Positions 47,032-56,823 of a stretch of DNA of 64,000 bases are shown piece by piece; the stretch's first letter is position 1, and each line of letters starts with the position of its first letter. The position numbers and the translations under genes were made by a program. The DNA comes from Roseovarius spongiae (GTDB lineage: Bacteria; Pseudomonadota; Alphaproteobacteria; Rhodobacterales; Rhodobacteraceae). Where the stretch lies: NCBI RefSeq assembly GCF_003651245.1, contig NZ_RAPE01000002.1, positions 682,001-746,000 on the forward strand. The letters are read 5' to 3'. The notes below the pieces were generated by a model, which worked only from the letters and a program-made list of their open reading frames with translations, ran no database searches and was not told the DNA's origin.

Positions 47032-48396
47032 CTACCCTGCGCCGAAAATGTCTCCAACGAAAGCGGTCAGATCGTCCACATGCGTCAGGTTCAGACCGGT
47101 CGCGCCGCCGGGTTTGCCGCCCTTGGGAACGATTGCGGACGTGAAACCAAGTTTTCGGGCCTCTTTCAACCTGTTTTCGGTCTGCGGCGCCGGACGCAGC
47201 GCGCCCGAAAGGCTGATTTCGCCGAAAACCACTGTATCGGCGGGCAGGGGGGTATCCTCGCGCGCGCCCAGCAGCGCGGCGGCGACGGCGAGGTCGGCCG
47301 CCGGCTCGCCGATCTTCATGCCGCCCGCCACGTTGAGATAGACATCCATCCCCGCGAAGGGGATGCCGCAGCGCGATTCCAGCACGGCGAGGATCATGGC
47401 GAGCCGCCCGGAATCCCAGCCCACCACCGCGCGGCGCGGCTGGCTGTGCGGGGTGGGGGCGACCAGCGCCTGCAATTCGACCAGCACCGGGCGGGTGCCC
47501 TCGATCCCCGCGAAGACCGCCGAGCCCGGGGTCGGCTGTCCGCGCTCGCCAAGGAACAGCGCCGAGGGGTTGGCGACCTGCGACAGCCCCCGGCCCGTCA
47601 TCTCGAACACGCCGATCTCGTCCGCGGGGCCAAAGCGGTTCTTGACCGCGCGCAGGATGCGGAACTGGTGGCCGCGCTCGCCCTCGAAGTAGAGCACCGT
47701 GTCGACCATGTGCTCGACCACGCGCGGCCCGGCGATCTGCCCGTCCTTGGTGACATGGCCGACGAGGATCACGCTCACGCCGCGGCGCTTGGCGAAACTG
47801 GTGAGCTCATGCGCCGCCGCGCGCACCTGTGACACGCTTCCCGGCGCGCTGCCCACCGAATCCAGCCACATGGTCTGGATCGAATCGATGATGACGAGCT
47901 GCGGCTTCTCGGCCTCGATGGTGGTGAGGATGTCGCGCAGGTTGGTCTCGGCGGCGAGCTGCACCGGCGCGTCGCGCAGGCCCAGCCGCTCGGCGCGCAT
48001 CCGCACCTGCGCGCTGGCCTCCTCGCCCGAGACATAGATGGTCTTCAGCCCCCGGGCGGCGAACGCGGCGGCGGCCTGCAAGAGCAGGGTGGATTTGCCG
48101 ATCCCCGGATCGCCCCCCACCAGCAGCGCGGAGGCCGGGACCAGCCCGCCGCCCAGCACCCGGTCGAGTTCCTCCAGCCCGCATTGCGTGCGCACCGGCG
48201 GCGTCTCGTGCGCCGAAAGGTCGCTGAGGCGCACGGCTTTGCCGCGGGCTTGCCCCAGCGTGGCCGGGCCGGCGCCGTGGCCGAGGCCCTCGTCCTCGAT
48301 GATGCTGTTCCATTCCCCGCAAGCGTCGCAGCGCCCGGACCACTTGGAGTGGACCGCGCCGCAGGCCGTGCAGGTGAAGCCGGGAGATTTCGCCAT
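47032..48396 (-). CDS. radA: DNA repair protein RadA (Sms)
   Basis: A 454-residue recombination mediator helicase. An N-terminal zinc finger (CTACGAVHSKWSGRCDACGE), RecA-like domain with Walker A LLVGGDPGIGKSTLLLQ, the KNRFG motif in AVKNRFGPADEIGVFEM, and a C-terminal Lon-like domain (GMDVYLNVAGGMKIGEPAAD). Branch migration and recombination repair with RecA. Standard length. Between PqiA-like and cvpA genes. Confidence 0.96.
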   Translation of the reverse strand: MAKSPGFTCTACGAVHSKWSGRCDACGEWNSIIEDEGLGHGAGPATLGQARGKAVRLSDLSAHETPPVRTQCGLEELDRVLGGGLVPASALLVGGDPGIGKSTLLLQAAAAFAARGLKTIYVSGEEASAQVRMRAERLGLRDAPVQLAAETNLRDILTTIEAEKPQLVIIDSIQTMWLDSVGSAPGSVSQVRAAAHELTSFAKRRGVSVILVGHVTKDGQIAGPRVVEHMVDTVLYFEGERGHQFRILRAVKNRFGPADEIGVFEMTGRGLSQVANPSALFLGERGQPTPGSAVFAGIEGTRPVLVELQALVAPTPHSQPRRAVVGWDSGRLAMILAVLESRCGIPFAGMDVYLNVAGGMKIGEPAADLAVAAALLGAREDTPLPADTVVFGEISLSGALRPAPQTENRLKEARKLGFTSAIVPKGGKPGGATGLNLTHVDDLTAFVGDIFGAG

Positions 48397-48427
48397 GCCC
48401 GCCTCTTGCCCCAGCCCGCGCGCCGCG

Positions 48428-48871
48428 TCAAACCCCCTGCCGTCTGCGCCGCTGCGTCAGGAGGCCGAGGGCGACCGAGGCGAGGATGCAGCCGGTGAAG
48501 AGATAAAGCCCCCAGGCGGTCTCGACCCGGGCCAGCCCGACGCCCTTGACCACCACGATATAGAGCGCGACGAGGCACACGTCGGCCATCGCCAGCTTTC
48601 CCAGGATTTGCAGCGCGGGCAGCGCCTTGCGCCGCATCAACCCGAAATGAACGAGCGCGAGGCTCGCCGTCTTGGCGTAGGGCGCAAAGAGGGCGAGGAA
48701 GCTCACCAGCAGCGCCAGCGTGACATCGGTTTCCCAAAGCGATTGCAGCCCCGAGACGACGCTGATCTCACTGAGCCCGAAAAGCGGCAGGTCGATCCCC
48801 GCGCGCAACAGCGGCGCGAACCATGCGACGGGGAAGAGAACCAGCAATGAGAGGTTGGCGAAACGGAGCAT
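48428..48871 (-). CDS. Paraquat-inducible protein A-like membrane protein
   Basis: A 147-residue membrane protein with four predicted helices (LLVLFPVAWFAPLLRAGI, TLALLVSFLALFAPYA, ADVCLVALYIVVVKGVGL, GLYLFTGCILASVALGLL). HFGLMRRKALPALQILGKL and MADVCLVALYIV are the PqiA signature. Single-domain PqiA; the two-domain E. coli PqiA works with MCE protein PqiB, and here an Mla-type ABC pair is nearby, so a lipid-related role is possible but inferred. Confidence 0.85.
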   Translation of the reverse strand: MLRFANLSLLVLFPVAWFAPLLRAGIDLPLFGLSEISVVSGLQSLWETDVTLALLVSFLALFAPYAKTASLALVHFGLMRRKALPALQILGKLAMADVCLVALYIVVVKGVGLARVETAWGLYLFTGCILASVALGLLTQRRRRQGV

Positions 48872-48928
48872 GGGGCGGCTTCCTTGGGTATTTTGCCAGG
48901 AAAAGCCCCTTGGGCGGTATTTCCGGCG

Positions 48929-49390
48929 TCAGGCGGGGCGCACGGGGTCGCCGGGGCGGATCGTGCCGCCCTCAACTATGCGGCAGTTGAGACCCGAGCG
49001 GTGGATGAGCAATTCGTAGGCGGATTTCCCGGTCACGAGGTCGAGATAGCGGCACGGCGTGTTGAGCCGCCCGCCCTCGAGCAGCGCCTCGCCCACGCGG
49101 AAGCGTCGCCCGACGAGATGATTGAGCGGCACGCCGCGCGTGGTGAGGTTGCGGCGGTGCTCGATGGGGGCGAGGTCAAGGTCGTGGTCGCGCTTGAGCG
49201 CGACCAGCGTCTCCTCCTCGATCAGGGTGATTTCGCGGATGTCGGGAAACTTCGAGTAATGGCCGCGCCCGGTGGCGTAGCGGTCGCCCTCGATCCCGAC
49301 CCCGGCGACGAGCCGCGCCTCGTCCAGCGGCTGCATCGGCGCGCGCGCCTCGGGCGCGATATGTATAGACATAATGCTGCCGTCGAACAT
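48929..49390 (-). CDS. MOSC domain protein
   Basis: A 153-residue MOSC (molybdenum cofactor sulfurase C-terminal) domain. GVGIEGDRYATGRGHYSK, EITLIEEETLVAL and the motif RRNLTTRGVPLNHLVGRRF plus NTPCRYLDLVTG with Cys are typical. It probably binds Moco or transfers sulfur in molybdoenzyme metabolism or detoxification of N-hydroxy compounds. No molybdoenzyme gene is adjacent. Start at 49390 behind GAAAAGGAGAG. Follows the ABC ATPase gene by 14 nt. Confidence 0.88.
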   Translation of the reverse strand: MFDGSIMSIHIAPEARAPMQPLDEARLVAGVGIEGDRYATGRGHYSKFPDIREITLIEEETLVALKRDHDLDLAPIEHRRNLTTRGVPLNHLVGRRFRVGEALLEGGRLNTPCRYLDLVTGKSAYELLIHRSGLNCRIVEGGTIRPGDPVRPA

Positions 49391-49404
49391 GGCTTCTCTC
49401 CTTT

Positions 49405-50151
49405 TCAGCGGACCGCTTCGATCGGCCCTTCGGCGCGGCCGTGGATGAACTGATCGAGATAGGGATCGCCCGAGTCGTCCAGATCGGCCACCGGGCCGGT
49501 CCACTGGATCACCCCGTCATGCAGCATCGCCACGTTGTCGGCAATGGCGCGCACGCTGGTCATGTCGTGGGTGATGGTCATGGCGGTGGCGCCGATTTCC
49601 GTCACGATCTCGCGGATGAGATCGTTGATGACGCCCGACATGATCGGGTCGAGCCCGGCGGTGGGCTCATCAAAGAAGATGATCTCGGCCTCCGCCGCGA
49701 TGGCGCGGGCGAGGCCGACGCGTTTCTGCATGCCCCCCGAGAGCTCCGCCGGGTAGAGATCGGCCACGTCGGCGGTGAGTCCGACGCGGCGCAGCTTCTC
49801 GATCGCGATCTCGCGCGCCTCGGCCCGGGGCCGTTTGAGCGAGCCGCGCAGCAGGCGGAAGGCGACGTTCTGCCACACGGGAAGCGAATCGAACAGCGCG
49901 CCGCCCTGGAACAGCATCCCGAAGCGGGCGAGAAAGGCGTCGCGCTCGACCCGCGCCACGTCCTGCCCGTCAAGCGTGATCGCGCCGCTGTCGGGCGTGA
50001 TGAGGCCGAGGATGCATTTCAGCAGCACCGACTTGCCCGTGCCCGACCCGCCGATCACCACCATCGACGTGCCCTGCGCGATGGTGAGGTCGATGCCGCG
50101 CAGCACCCGCTTGGGGCCGAAGGCTTTATGAACGTCCCGCAACTCTATCAT
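49405..50151 (-). CDS. ABC transporter ATP-binding protein, MlaF-like
   Basis: A 248-residue ABC ATPase. Walker A VIGGSGTGKSVLLK, signature LSGGMQKRVGLARA and Walker B IIFFDEPTAGLDPIM. The MQKR signature and PIMSGVINDLI are characteristic of the MlaF/Ttg2A branch (retrograde phospholipid transport). Its start overlaps the permease stop by 4 nt. There is no MlaD-type MCE protein or MlaC periplasmic protein in the window; these are probably elsewhere. Confidence 0.92.
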   Translation of the reverse strand: MIELRDVHKAFGPKRVLRGIDLTIAQGTSMVVIGGSGTGKSVLLKCILGLITPDSGAITLDGQDVARVERDAFLARFGMLFQGGALFDSLPVWQNVAFRLLRGSLKRPRAEAREIAIEKLRRVGLTADVADLYPAELSGGMQKRVGLARAIAAEAEIIFFDEPTAGLDPIMSGVINDLIREIVTEIGATAMTITHDMTSVRAIADNVAMLHDGVIQWTGPVADLDDSGDPYLDQFIHGRAEGPIEAVR

Positions 50152-50933
50152 ATCGAAAAGAAAATGCTGGTGAGGAGAAAGTTCGCGGCGAGGATCAGAA
50201 CCGCCGCCGCCTCGACCGCGCCCTTGGTCGCGCGGCCCACGCCGGCGGCGCCCCGGCCCGTGTTCATGCCGTAGTAGCAGCCCATCAATGTCGCAATGAA
50301 GCCGAAGGCCGCGCCCTTGACGAGGCTTGAGACGATATCGCGCGCCTCGATGAAGTTCACGGTGTTGTGCAGGTAGGTCGCCGGATTGAACCCGAGGCTG
50401 CGGGTGCCGACCACATGCCCGCCCATGATGCCGATCACGTCGCCGATTCCGACCAGGACCGGCACCATGACCAGCCCCGCGAACACCCGCGGCGCGGTGA
50501 GGTATTTCATCGGGTGGGTCGAGAGAGTGACCAGCGCGTCGATCTGTTCGGTCACCTTCATCGTGGCGATCTCGGCGGCGATGGAGGAGGTCACGCGCGC
50601 CGCGATCATCAACCCCACCAGCACCGGGCCCAGTTCGCGCACCATGCCGATGGCGACAATCTGCGGCACCACCGCCTCGGCGTTGAAGCGCGCGCCGCCC
50701 GAATAGATCTGAAGCGCCAGCGCGCCGCCGGTGAAAAAGGCGGTGAGCCCCACCACCGGCAGGCTGAAATAGCCGACATTGAGCAGCGCGCCCGCGATTT
50801 CGCGAAGGTAGAAGGGCGGGCGGAGCATGTGACCCAACGCGCGGCCCGCGAAGATCGACACCCGCCCCAGCGCGGCCAGCGCCGCCAGCACCGGGCGGCC
50901 GATGGCGGCGAGAAGGGCGGCGATCCTGCTCAT
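50148..50933 (-). CDS. ABC transporter permease, MlaE family
   Basis: A 261-residue permease of the MlaE family with five or six helices. [40 protein letters not shown] and [20 protein letters not shown] are family hallmarks. It works with the ATPase encoded next. Its start overlaps the alr stop by 4 nt, a link of lipid transport to peptidoglycan precursor synthesis in one transcript. Confidence 0.92.
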   Translation of the reverse strand: MSRIAALLAAIGRPVLAALAALGRVSIFAGRALGHMLRPPFYLREIAGALLNVGYFSLPVVGLTAFFTGGALALQIYSGGARFNAEAVVPQIVAIGMVRELGPVLVGLMIAARVTSSIAAEIATMKVTEQIDALVTLSTHPMKYLTAPRVFAGLVMVPVLVGIGDVIGIMGGHVVGTRSLGFNPATYLHNTVNFIEARDIVSSLVKGAAFGFIATLMGCYYGMNTGRGAAGVGRATKGAVEAAAVLILAANFLLTSIFFSI

Positions 50934-51967
50934 CCGCCCAGGTAGCGGCGCGTGTAGCGCGCGCCGAGCGAGGTGAGAACTTCGTAACCGATGGTTCCGG
51001 CCGCATTGGCGAGCGAATCGACCGATTGATGCCGCCCGAGGATCTCGACCGTCTTGGGATCGAAGCCGAGGTCGGTCACGTCGACCCCGATCAGGTCCAT
51101 AGAGACGCGCCCGACGACGGGAAGCGCGTGATCCTCCGCGTGGACCTGCGCGCGCGACCCCAGCGCGCGGAACAGCCCGTCGGCGTAGCCGGCCGCCAGC
51201 GTGGCGATGCGGCTGGGGCGTTTCGCGGTCCAGGTGTTGGCGTAGCCCACGGTTTCGCCGGGTTTCACGTCGCGGCATTGGATCACCGGGATCTCGAGCG
51301 AGACGACGGGGCGCGCGTCAACATGCGGCAACCCGCCATAAAGGCCGATGCCCGGGCGCGTCAGGTCGAAATGATAGGCCGGGTCGAGCAGGATGCCCCC
51401 GGTGTTGGCGAGGCTGAGCGGGCAGTCGGCGCCCTCGGTCATCTCCATGAAGCGGCGCAATTGCTGCGCGTTCATCGCGTGATCGGGCATGTCCGCGCAG
51501 GCGAGATGGCTGATGATGAGCTGCGGATCCTGGGCCAGCGCGATGTCGCGCACCGCGCCCCATTCCGAGGGCTCCATCCCCAGCCGGTTCATGCCGGTGT
51601 CGAGTTGCAGCGCGAAGGGACGTCCCGGCAGCGATTCGACCTGGCGCACCATCTGGTCGAGCGAGTTGATGACCGGCACGAGGCCGAGATCGCCGAGCAT
51701 GTCGGCATCGCCGGGCATGTGGCCGGACAGGACGTAGATCGCCGGGCCGGGGCCGAGGGCGTCGCGCAGGGCCGCGCCCTCTTCGGCGACGGCGACGAAG
51801 AAGGTGCGCGCCCCCGCGCGGGCGAGCGCGCGCGCCACGCGATCCGCGCCAAGGCCATAGGCGTCCGCCTTGACCGCCGCGGCGGTTTCGCCTTCGGAAA
51901 GCGCGTCGAGCGCGCGCCAGTTGGCTACGATTGCGCCGAGGTCGACTGTAAGTGTTGCGGTGCTCAT
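50930..51967 (-). CDS. alr: Alanine racemase
   Basis: A 345-residue PLP enzyme making D-Ala for peptidoglycan. The PLP Lys is in [17 protein letters not shown] (about 33), and the second catalytic base Tyr is probably in [27 protein letters not shown] is conserved. Start at 51967 gives a family-like N-terminus [18 protein letters not shown]; upstream in-frame codons are not needed. It follows dnaB by 55 nt, an order seen in many proteobacteria. Confidence 0.95.
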   Translation of the reverse strand: MSTATLTVDLGAIVANWRALDALSEGETAAAVKADAYGLGADRVARALARAGARTFFVAVAEEGAALRDALGPGPAIYVLSGHMPGDADMLGDLGLVPVINSLDQMVRQVESLPGRPFALQLDTGMNRLGMEPSEWGAVRDIALAQDPQLIISHLACADMPDHAMNAQQLRRFMEMTEGADCPLSLANTGGILLDPAYHFDLTRPGIGLYGGLPHVDARPVVSLEIPVIQCRDVKPGETVGYANTWTAKRPSRIATLAAGYADGLFRALGSRAQVHAEDHALPVVGRVSMDLIGVDVTDLGFDPKTVEILGRHQSVDSLANAAGTIGYEVLTSLGARYTRRYLGG

Positions 51968-52022
51968 GGCCCCGGGTTGTGACACGGGCGGCACGGAGGT
52001 CAAGCGCAAAGCGCGGCGTTGC

Positions 52023-53516
52023 TCAGAACTCCTGCTCGCCGACCTGCTGCCAGGGCTGGACGAGGTTGCCAAAGCGGGTGAAGCGGCCCTCGAAGCTCAG
52101 TTCGACGGTGCCGATGGGGCCGTGGCGCTGCTTGCCGATGATGACCTCGGCCTTGCCGTGCAGGCGCTCCATGCGTTCCTGCCAGGCGGCGATTTCCTCG
52201 AGCTTGTCGTCCGAGGGCTTTTCGCGCTCGACATAGTATTCTTCGCGGAAGACGAACATGACCACGTCCGCGTCCTGTTCGATCGAGCCGGATTCGCGCA
52301 GGTCGCTGAGCTGCGGGCGCTTGTCGTCGCGCTGTTCGACCTGGCGGGAAAGCTGGCTGAGCGCGATCACGGGGATGTCCAGTTCCTTGGCGATGGCCTT
52401 GAGGCCCATCGTGATCTCGGAAATCTCGTTCACGCGGTTCTCCGAGCGCCCCGAGCCGCGCACCAGTTGCAGGTAGTCCACGATCAGCACGTCGAGCCCA
52501 TGCGTGCGTTTCAGCCGCCGCGCGCGCGCGGCAAGCTGGCTGATCGGCAGGGCGGGGGTGTCGTCGATGTATAGCGGACAGGATTCGAGCTGCTTGGCCG
52601 CATCGACGAAGCGGCGGAATTCGCCCTCGGTCATGTCGCCGCGGCGGATCTGTTCGGAGGGCACCTCGGAGGCTTCGGAGAGCACCCGCGCGGCCAGTTG
52701 CTCGGCGCTCATCTCGAGGCTGTAGAAGCCGACGACGCCGCCCTCGATCGCGCCTTCGGTCCCGTCGGGCAACGTGCCGCGACGATAGGCCTTGGCGATG
52801 TTGAAGGCGAGGTTGGTCGCGAGCGACGTCTTGCCCATCGAGGGGCGCCCCGCGAGGATGAGCAGGTCGGACTTGTGCAGCCCGCCCAGCTTCTTGTCCA
52901 TGTCGGTGAGACCGGTCGAGACGCCCGCCATGCCGCCATCGCGCTGATAGGCCGCGTTGGCGACATTGACAGCGTCCGTTACGGCGCTGAGAAAGCTTTG
53001 GAAACCACGTTCCGCCTGACCCTGTTCGCTGAGCCGGTAAAGCTGCTGCTCGGCCTCGACGATCTGGTCCTTCGGTTCGGAATCGACCTCCATGCGCGCG
53101 GCCTTGCCGGCGATGTCATGGCCGAGCGCGATGAGTTCGCGGCGGATCGCGAGGTCGTAGATCATCTGCGCGTAGTCGCGCACCGCGTAACTGCTGATCG
53201 CCGCGCCGGCGAGGGTCACGAGATAGGCCGGGCCGCCCAGTTCCTTCAGCCCTTCATCGTCCTCGAGAAAGGCCTTGAGCGTGACCGGCGAGGCGAGGTT
53301 GTTCTTGGCGATGCGCGCCGCCGCGGTCTCATAGATGCGGGCGTGGACCGGGTCGTAGAAATGCTGCGGCCCGATAATGCTGGCGACGCGGTCATAGACG
53401 TCGTTGTTGGTCAGGATCGCGCCCAGAAGCTGCTGCTCGGCCTCGATCGAATGCGGCATGGTGTCGGCGTTCTGGATTTCGGCGCCGGTGGCGTTGAAGC
53501 TGGCGATCTCGTTCAT
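52023..53516 (-). CDS. dnaB: Replicative DNA helicase DnaB
   Basis: A 497-residue hexameric helicase. The N-terminal domain has [20 protein letters not shown] and [11 protein letters not shown]. The RecA-like C-terminal domain has Walker [35 protein letters not shown] and [20 protein letters not shown] with [13 protein letters not shown]. No intein. Upstream is a 277-bp gap with a perfect DnaA box. Confidence 0.97.
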   Translation of the reverse strand: MNEIASFNATGAEIQNADTMPHSIEAEQQLLGAILTNNDVYDRVASIIGPQHFYDPVHARIYETAAARIAKNNLASPVTLKAFLEDDEGLKELGGPAYLVTLAGAAISSYAVRDYAQMIYDLAIRRELIALGHDIAGKAARMEVDSEPKDQIVEAEQQLYRLSEQGQAERGFQSFLSAVTDAVNVANAAYQRDGGMAGVSTGLTDMDKKLGGLHKSDLLILAGRPSMGKTSLATNLAFNIAKAYRRGTLPDGTEGAIEGGVVGFYSLEMSAEQLAARVLSEASEVPSEQIRRGDMTEGEFRRFVDAAKQLESCPLYIDDTPALPISQLAARARRLKRTHGLDVLIVDYLQLVRGSGRSENRVNEISEITMGLKAIAKELDIPVIALSQLSRQVEQRDDKRPQLSDLRESGSIEQDADVVMFVFREEYYVEREKPSDDKLEEIAAWQERMERLHGKAEVIIGKQRHGPIGTVELSFEGRFTRFGNLVQPWQQVGEQEF

Positions 53517-53605
53517 GCGTGTCCCCTTGGCTGGCGCGGTTCCTCATACAGCCCGCCTGCGCGCGGCGGCAACAGGGATCAAACCTGTCCCGGCATGTAT
53601 GTTTC

Positions 53606-53614
53606 TGTGGATAA
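53606..53614 (-). promoter_or_regulatory. DnaA box upstream of dnaB
   Basis: TGTGGATAA, the reverse complement of the consensus DnaA box TTATCCACA, 90 nt upstream of the dnaB start. It is the only perfect box noticed in the gap, so a regulatory and not an origin role is suggested. Confidence 0.6.
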
Positions 53615-53793
53615 GCCAGGCCGGTCCGGGTGACCCCCATATTGGGGCAGGGCGGGTGGGGGCGTCAAGATGTTGTGGAGAGGCCGCGAACGCGGCAGGC
53701 GGGCGGCGGCAAAGATGAGACACTGCGCGCGATTTCGCGACCCCGCGGGATGCGGGGCGGGCGCAGGCGAATCGAGTCGGACTGCGGCGGGAT

Positions 53794-54468
53794 CTAGGCG
53801 CGCGCCTCCTGCCAGGCGCGCGGCGCTTTCAGGAACGATTCGACCTCGCTCAGCGTCGCGGAATCGAAGGCGCCCTGCGCGCGCGCCTCGTCCAGCACGT
53901 CCCACCAGGTGCAGAGGTGGTGCAGCGTGACGCCGTGATCGCCGAGCGTCTTCATCGTGTCCGGGAAGATGCCGTAGTAGAACACGACCGCCGTGTGCGC
54001 GCAGGTCGCGCCGGTGGCGCGGATCGCGTCGACGAAGCTGATCTTGGAGCCGCCGTCGGTGGTCAGGTCCTCGACCAGCAGGACGCGGCTGCCCTCGGGC
54101 ATGTCGCCCTCGATCCGCGCGTTGCGCCCGTAACCCTTGGGTTTCTTGCGCACGTAGGACATCGGCAGCGCCATGCGCTCGGCCATCAGCGCGGCGAAGG
54201 GGATGCCCGCCGTTTCGCCGCCGGCGATGTTGTCGAAGGCCTCGAACCCGGCGTTGCGCATCACGGTGACGGCGAGGAAATCCATCAGCGTGGCGCGGAT
54301 GCGCGGGAAGGAAATGAGCTTGCGACAGTCGATATAGGTCGGCCCCGGCAGGCCGGAGGCGTAGATGTAGGGCGTTTGGGCGTTGAAATGCACGGCGCCG
54401 ATTTCCAGCAGCATCCGCGCGGTGAGGCGCGCGATTTCATCCTGTGCGGGGTAGGAGGTCGGGATCAT
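53794..54468 (-). CDS. pyrE: Orotate phosphoribosyltransferase
   Basis: A 224-residue pyrimidine enzyme forming OMP from orotate and PRPP. PRPP motif [52 protein letters not shown] catalytic loop, and [18 protein letters not shown]. Start at 54468 behind AAAGGACC. It belongs with pyrC, the gene 58 nt upstream on the same strand. Confidence 0.95.
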   Translation of the reverse strand: MIPTSYPAQDEIARLTARMLLEIGAVHFNAQTPYIYASGLPGPTYIDCRKLISFPRIRATLMDFLAVTVMRNAGFEAFDNIAGGETAGIPFAALMAERMALPMSYVRKKPKGYGRNARIEGDMPEGSRVLLVEDLTTDGGSKISFVDAIRATGATCAHTAVVFYYGIFPDTMKTLGDHGVTLHHLCTWWDVLDEARAQGAFDSATLSEVESFLKAPRAWQEARA

Positions 54469-54507
54469 CGGTCGGTCCTTTGCGGGCGGGCGTGCTGAAG
54501 AATTCTT

Positions 54508-54541
54508 GCCTTCGGCGCGGATATTTTCAGCAAGACGAAGA
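54508..54541. repeat. Candidate recurrent intergenic element between pyrC and pyrE
   Basis: GCCTTCGGCGCGGATATTTT followed by CAGCAAGACGAAGA. From memory, sequences of this form (GGC-rich, ATATTTT, CAAGA-GAAGA) recur between genes in Roseobacter genomes; a single window cannot prove it. The pyrC reading frame ends inside it: its last codons (SSSC, stop) are read from the element. Confidence 0.45.
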
Positions 54542-55579
54542 CTCCGGGGCGACGCGCCATCGAAGCGGGAAGCCGGGGTCGAACACGGTGACCGGGCCGT
54601 CATCGGTGTCGATCCCTGCGGGGATGTCCGGGGCGGCGCGTTCCAAGGTGATGCGGGGGGCGTTCGGCGCCAGACCGTAAAAGGCGGGGCCATTCAGTGA
54701 CGCGAAGGATTCGAGCCGCTCGAGCGCGCCTTCGTCCTCGAAGACATGCGCGAGGATGGGCAACGTGTTGAGCGCGGTGAAGCAGCCCGCGCAGCCGCAG
54801 GGCTGGAGCTTGGCCGGATCGGTATGCGGTGCGCTATCGGTGCCGAGGAAGAAATGCGCATCCCCCGAGGTGGCGGCGGCGCGCAGGGCGAGGCGGTGTT
54901 CCTCGCGCTTGGCCACGGGCAGGCAGTAGTAATGCGGGCGGATGCCCCCCGCGAGGATGTGGTTGCGGTTGATGACGAGGTGGTGCGTGGTGATCGTCGC
55001 GGCCAGGCCCGACCCGGCGCTGCGCACGTAATCGACGGCGCGGGATGTGGTGATATGCTCCATCACGACGCGCAGGCCCGGCACGCGGGCGCGCAGCGGG
55101 TCGAGCACGCGATCGATGAACGCGGATTCGCGGTCGAAGATGTCGACCTCGGGGTCGGTCACTTCGCCATGGACGCAGAGCGGCAGGCCGATTTCGGCCA
55201 TGCGTTCGAGCACCGGGCGGACGCGGTCCATGTCCCGCACGCCCGAGGCGGAATTCGTGGTCGCGCCCGCCGGGTAGAGTTTCACGGCCGTCACGAGACC
55301 GGAGGCGTGGGCCGCGGCCACGTCCCGCGCATCCGTGTCCTCGGTCAAATAGAGCGTCATCAGCGGGGTGAAATCAGCGCCCTCTGGCAGGGCTGCGAGG
55401 ATGCGGTCGCGGTAGGCGGCGGCCTCTGCCCCGGTCACCACGGGCGGCACGAGGTTGGGCATGATGATGGCGCGCGCGAAATGCGCCGCCGAATGCGGCA
55501 GGACGGCGCGCAGCATCGCGCCGTCGCGCAGGTGCAGGTGCCAGTCGTCGGGGCGGCGAATGGTGAGGGTGCGGGTCAT
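54527..55579 (-). CDS. pyrC: Dihydroorotase (PyrC type)
   Basis: A 350-residue class II dihydroorotase. The metal motif is [36 protein letters not shown] carries the metal-bridging Lys and [15 protein letters not shown] and [20 protein letters not shown] are conserved; [14 protein letters not shown] supplies the catalytic Asp. The C-terminus runs into an intergenic repeat-like element that provides the stop. It is probably co-transcribed with pyrE. Confidence 0.95.
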   Translation of the reverse strand: MTRTLTIRRPDDWHLHLRDGAMLRAVLPHSAAHFARAIIMPNLVPPVVTGAEAAAYRDRILAALPEGADFTPLMTLYLTEDTDARDVAAAHASGLVTAVKLYPAGATTNSASGVRDMDRVRPVLERMAEIGLPLCVHGEVTDPEVDIFDRESAFIDRVLDPLRARVPGLRVVMEHITTSRAVDYVRSAGSGLAATITTHHLVINRNHILAGGIRPHYYCLPVAKREEHRLALRAAATSGDAHFFLGTDSAPHTDPAKLQPCGCAGCFTALNTLPILAHVFEDEGALERLESFASLNGPAFYGLAPNAPRITLERAAPDIPAGIDTDDGPVTVFDPGFPLRWRVAPESSSC

Positions 55580-55628
55580 GGCGCCGCTTTAGCCGATCGC
55601 GCAGGTCCGCGCCAGTGCCGCCTTCGGC

Positions 55629-56657
55629 TCAGATGCGGTCGGGTTCGGCGTGCGGCCGGGTCTCGGCGCCGACGGCGCCGGGGTCGGTGTCGGCCTCGAT
55701 CCCGCGGGGCAGGGGTTTGCCCGCCTCGGTCAGCGCCTCGATCGCCTCGCCCATGGCGAGGCGGAAGGGCCGCCCGCGGCGCAGGTTGAGGACGTGGCGC
55801 GCCAGCAGGATGGTGAGGAAATGGCGCCCGCCGCCGTTGAGCCGGTTGAGCAGGTTGAACTGGTAGCCGCCGTCCGAGCGGCGCGCGCGATAGAGCCGCG
55901 CCAGCGCCAGGCGGTCGAGCTTGCCCGCGCTGACCTGCGCGAGAATGCGGTAGAGCAGTTGCATGCGGATCAGGCTGCGGTCGAGATTGGCGGCCATGAA
56001 GCGCATGCGGAACTTCGTCACGTTGGCGCGGGTGAAGAGGGCGGCGTGCATCGCGTCCTCCGCGATCTCGGGGTCGTAGAGAACGAATGCGCGTTCGGCG
56101 GCGTCGAGCATATCGGGCGCATAGCCGTAGCGGTCGTCGAAGGCGGTGCGCCGCATCGCCCGGAAGCGGTCGTCCCATTCGGCGATGCGCGGATCGAGCG
56201 TCGCCTGCGGCTGGATCGCGACCACCCGCGCGCCCGGCGCCGCGACCGAGAAGGCGGCGGCGGCATAGCCGCACGGGCCGGCGCCGTAGAAGATCACCTG
56301 CTCGAAATCCTCGAAGAAGCCGTCATCGGCCAGCCGGTCGAAGAAGCCATAGACGGCGCGATCGCGAAACCAGGTGTCGCCGTCGCTGACGAGGCAGAGA
56401 TGCGACCAGCCGAGCGCCTTGACCAGATCCCAGCCCATCGGCTGGTTGTCCTCGGAGATCGCGGCGATGCCCTTGTGCGTCTCGAAGGTGACGAGCAGGA
56501 CGGCGGGCTTCTGCTCGACCAGGATGGCGGCGTGATGCGCGCCGAGCCGTTCGGTATAGCCGTCCTCTTCGGTTAGTTCGCCCACCTTGTCGAGCCAGGC
56601 GTCGCGGTCCGCGAGGTCCGTGAGCGGCATGTCGAATGTGTTGACGGCGTCCTGCAT
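55629..56657 (-). CDS. Conserved Rhodobacterales protein, often mislabelled PAPS reductase
   Basis: A 342-residue cytoplasmic protein. GWDLVKALGWSHLCLVSDGD, FYGAGPCGYAAAAFSVAAPG and ARVVAIQPQATLDPRIAEWD are striking conserved stretches; the GxGPCGYAAAAFS motif resembles an alpha/beta-hydrolase-like nucleophile/nucleotide-binding turn. I recall close relatives annotated as phosphoadenosine phosphosulfate reductase, but no CysH motifs (CC..C..C, ECGIH) are present and the real cysH lies at 61955-62689, so that label is not supported. Activity unknown; the C-terminal part is predicted helical. Located next to pyrC. Confidence 0.8.
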   Translation of the reverse strand: MQDAVNTFDMPLTDLADRDAWLDKVGELTEEDGYTERLGAHHAAILVEQKPAVLLVTFETHKGIAAISEDNQPMGWDLVKALGWSHLCLVSDGDTWFRDRAVYGFFDRLADDGFFEDFEQVIFYGAGPCGYAAAAFSVAAPGARVVAIQPQATLDPRIAEWDDRFRAMRRTAFDDRYGYAPDMLDAAERAFVLYDPEIAEDAMHAALFTRANVTKFRMRFMAANLDRSLIRMQLLYRILAQVSAGKLDRLALARLYRARRSDGGYQFNLLNRLNGGGRHFLTILLARHVLNLRRGRPFRLAMGEAIEALTEAGKPLPRGIEADTDPGAVGAETRPHAEPDRI

Positions 56658-56823
56658 CGGGTGTCCTCGGTTCTGCGCGGCTCTCTCGGGCCGGTTTGGG
56701 GGCAAGTCCTATGTGGGAATCTGGGCGAAACTTGGGAAAATCCAAGGGCATTGGGCGACGCGGCGCGCGTCCTTGCGCTCGGCGCGCGGTGGGGCCATGC
56801 TGCGCCCCGTGAGGGAGGGTGTG

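Noticed and set aside
53517..53793. Replication origin upstream of dnaB
   Set aside because: Only one perfect DnaA box and no AT-rich unwinding region or cluster of boxes.
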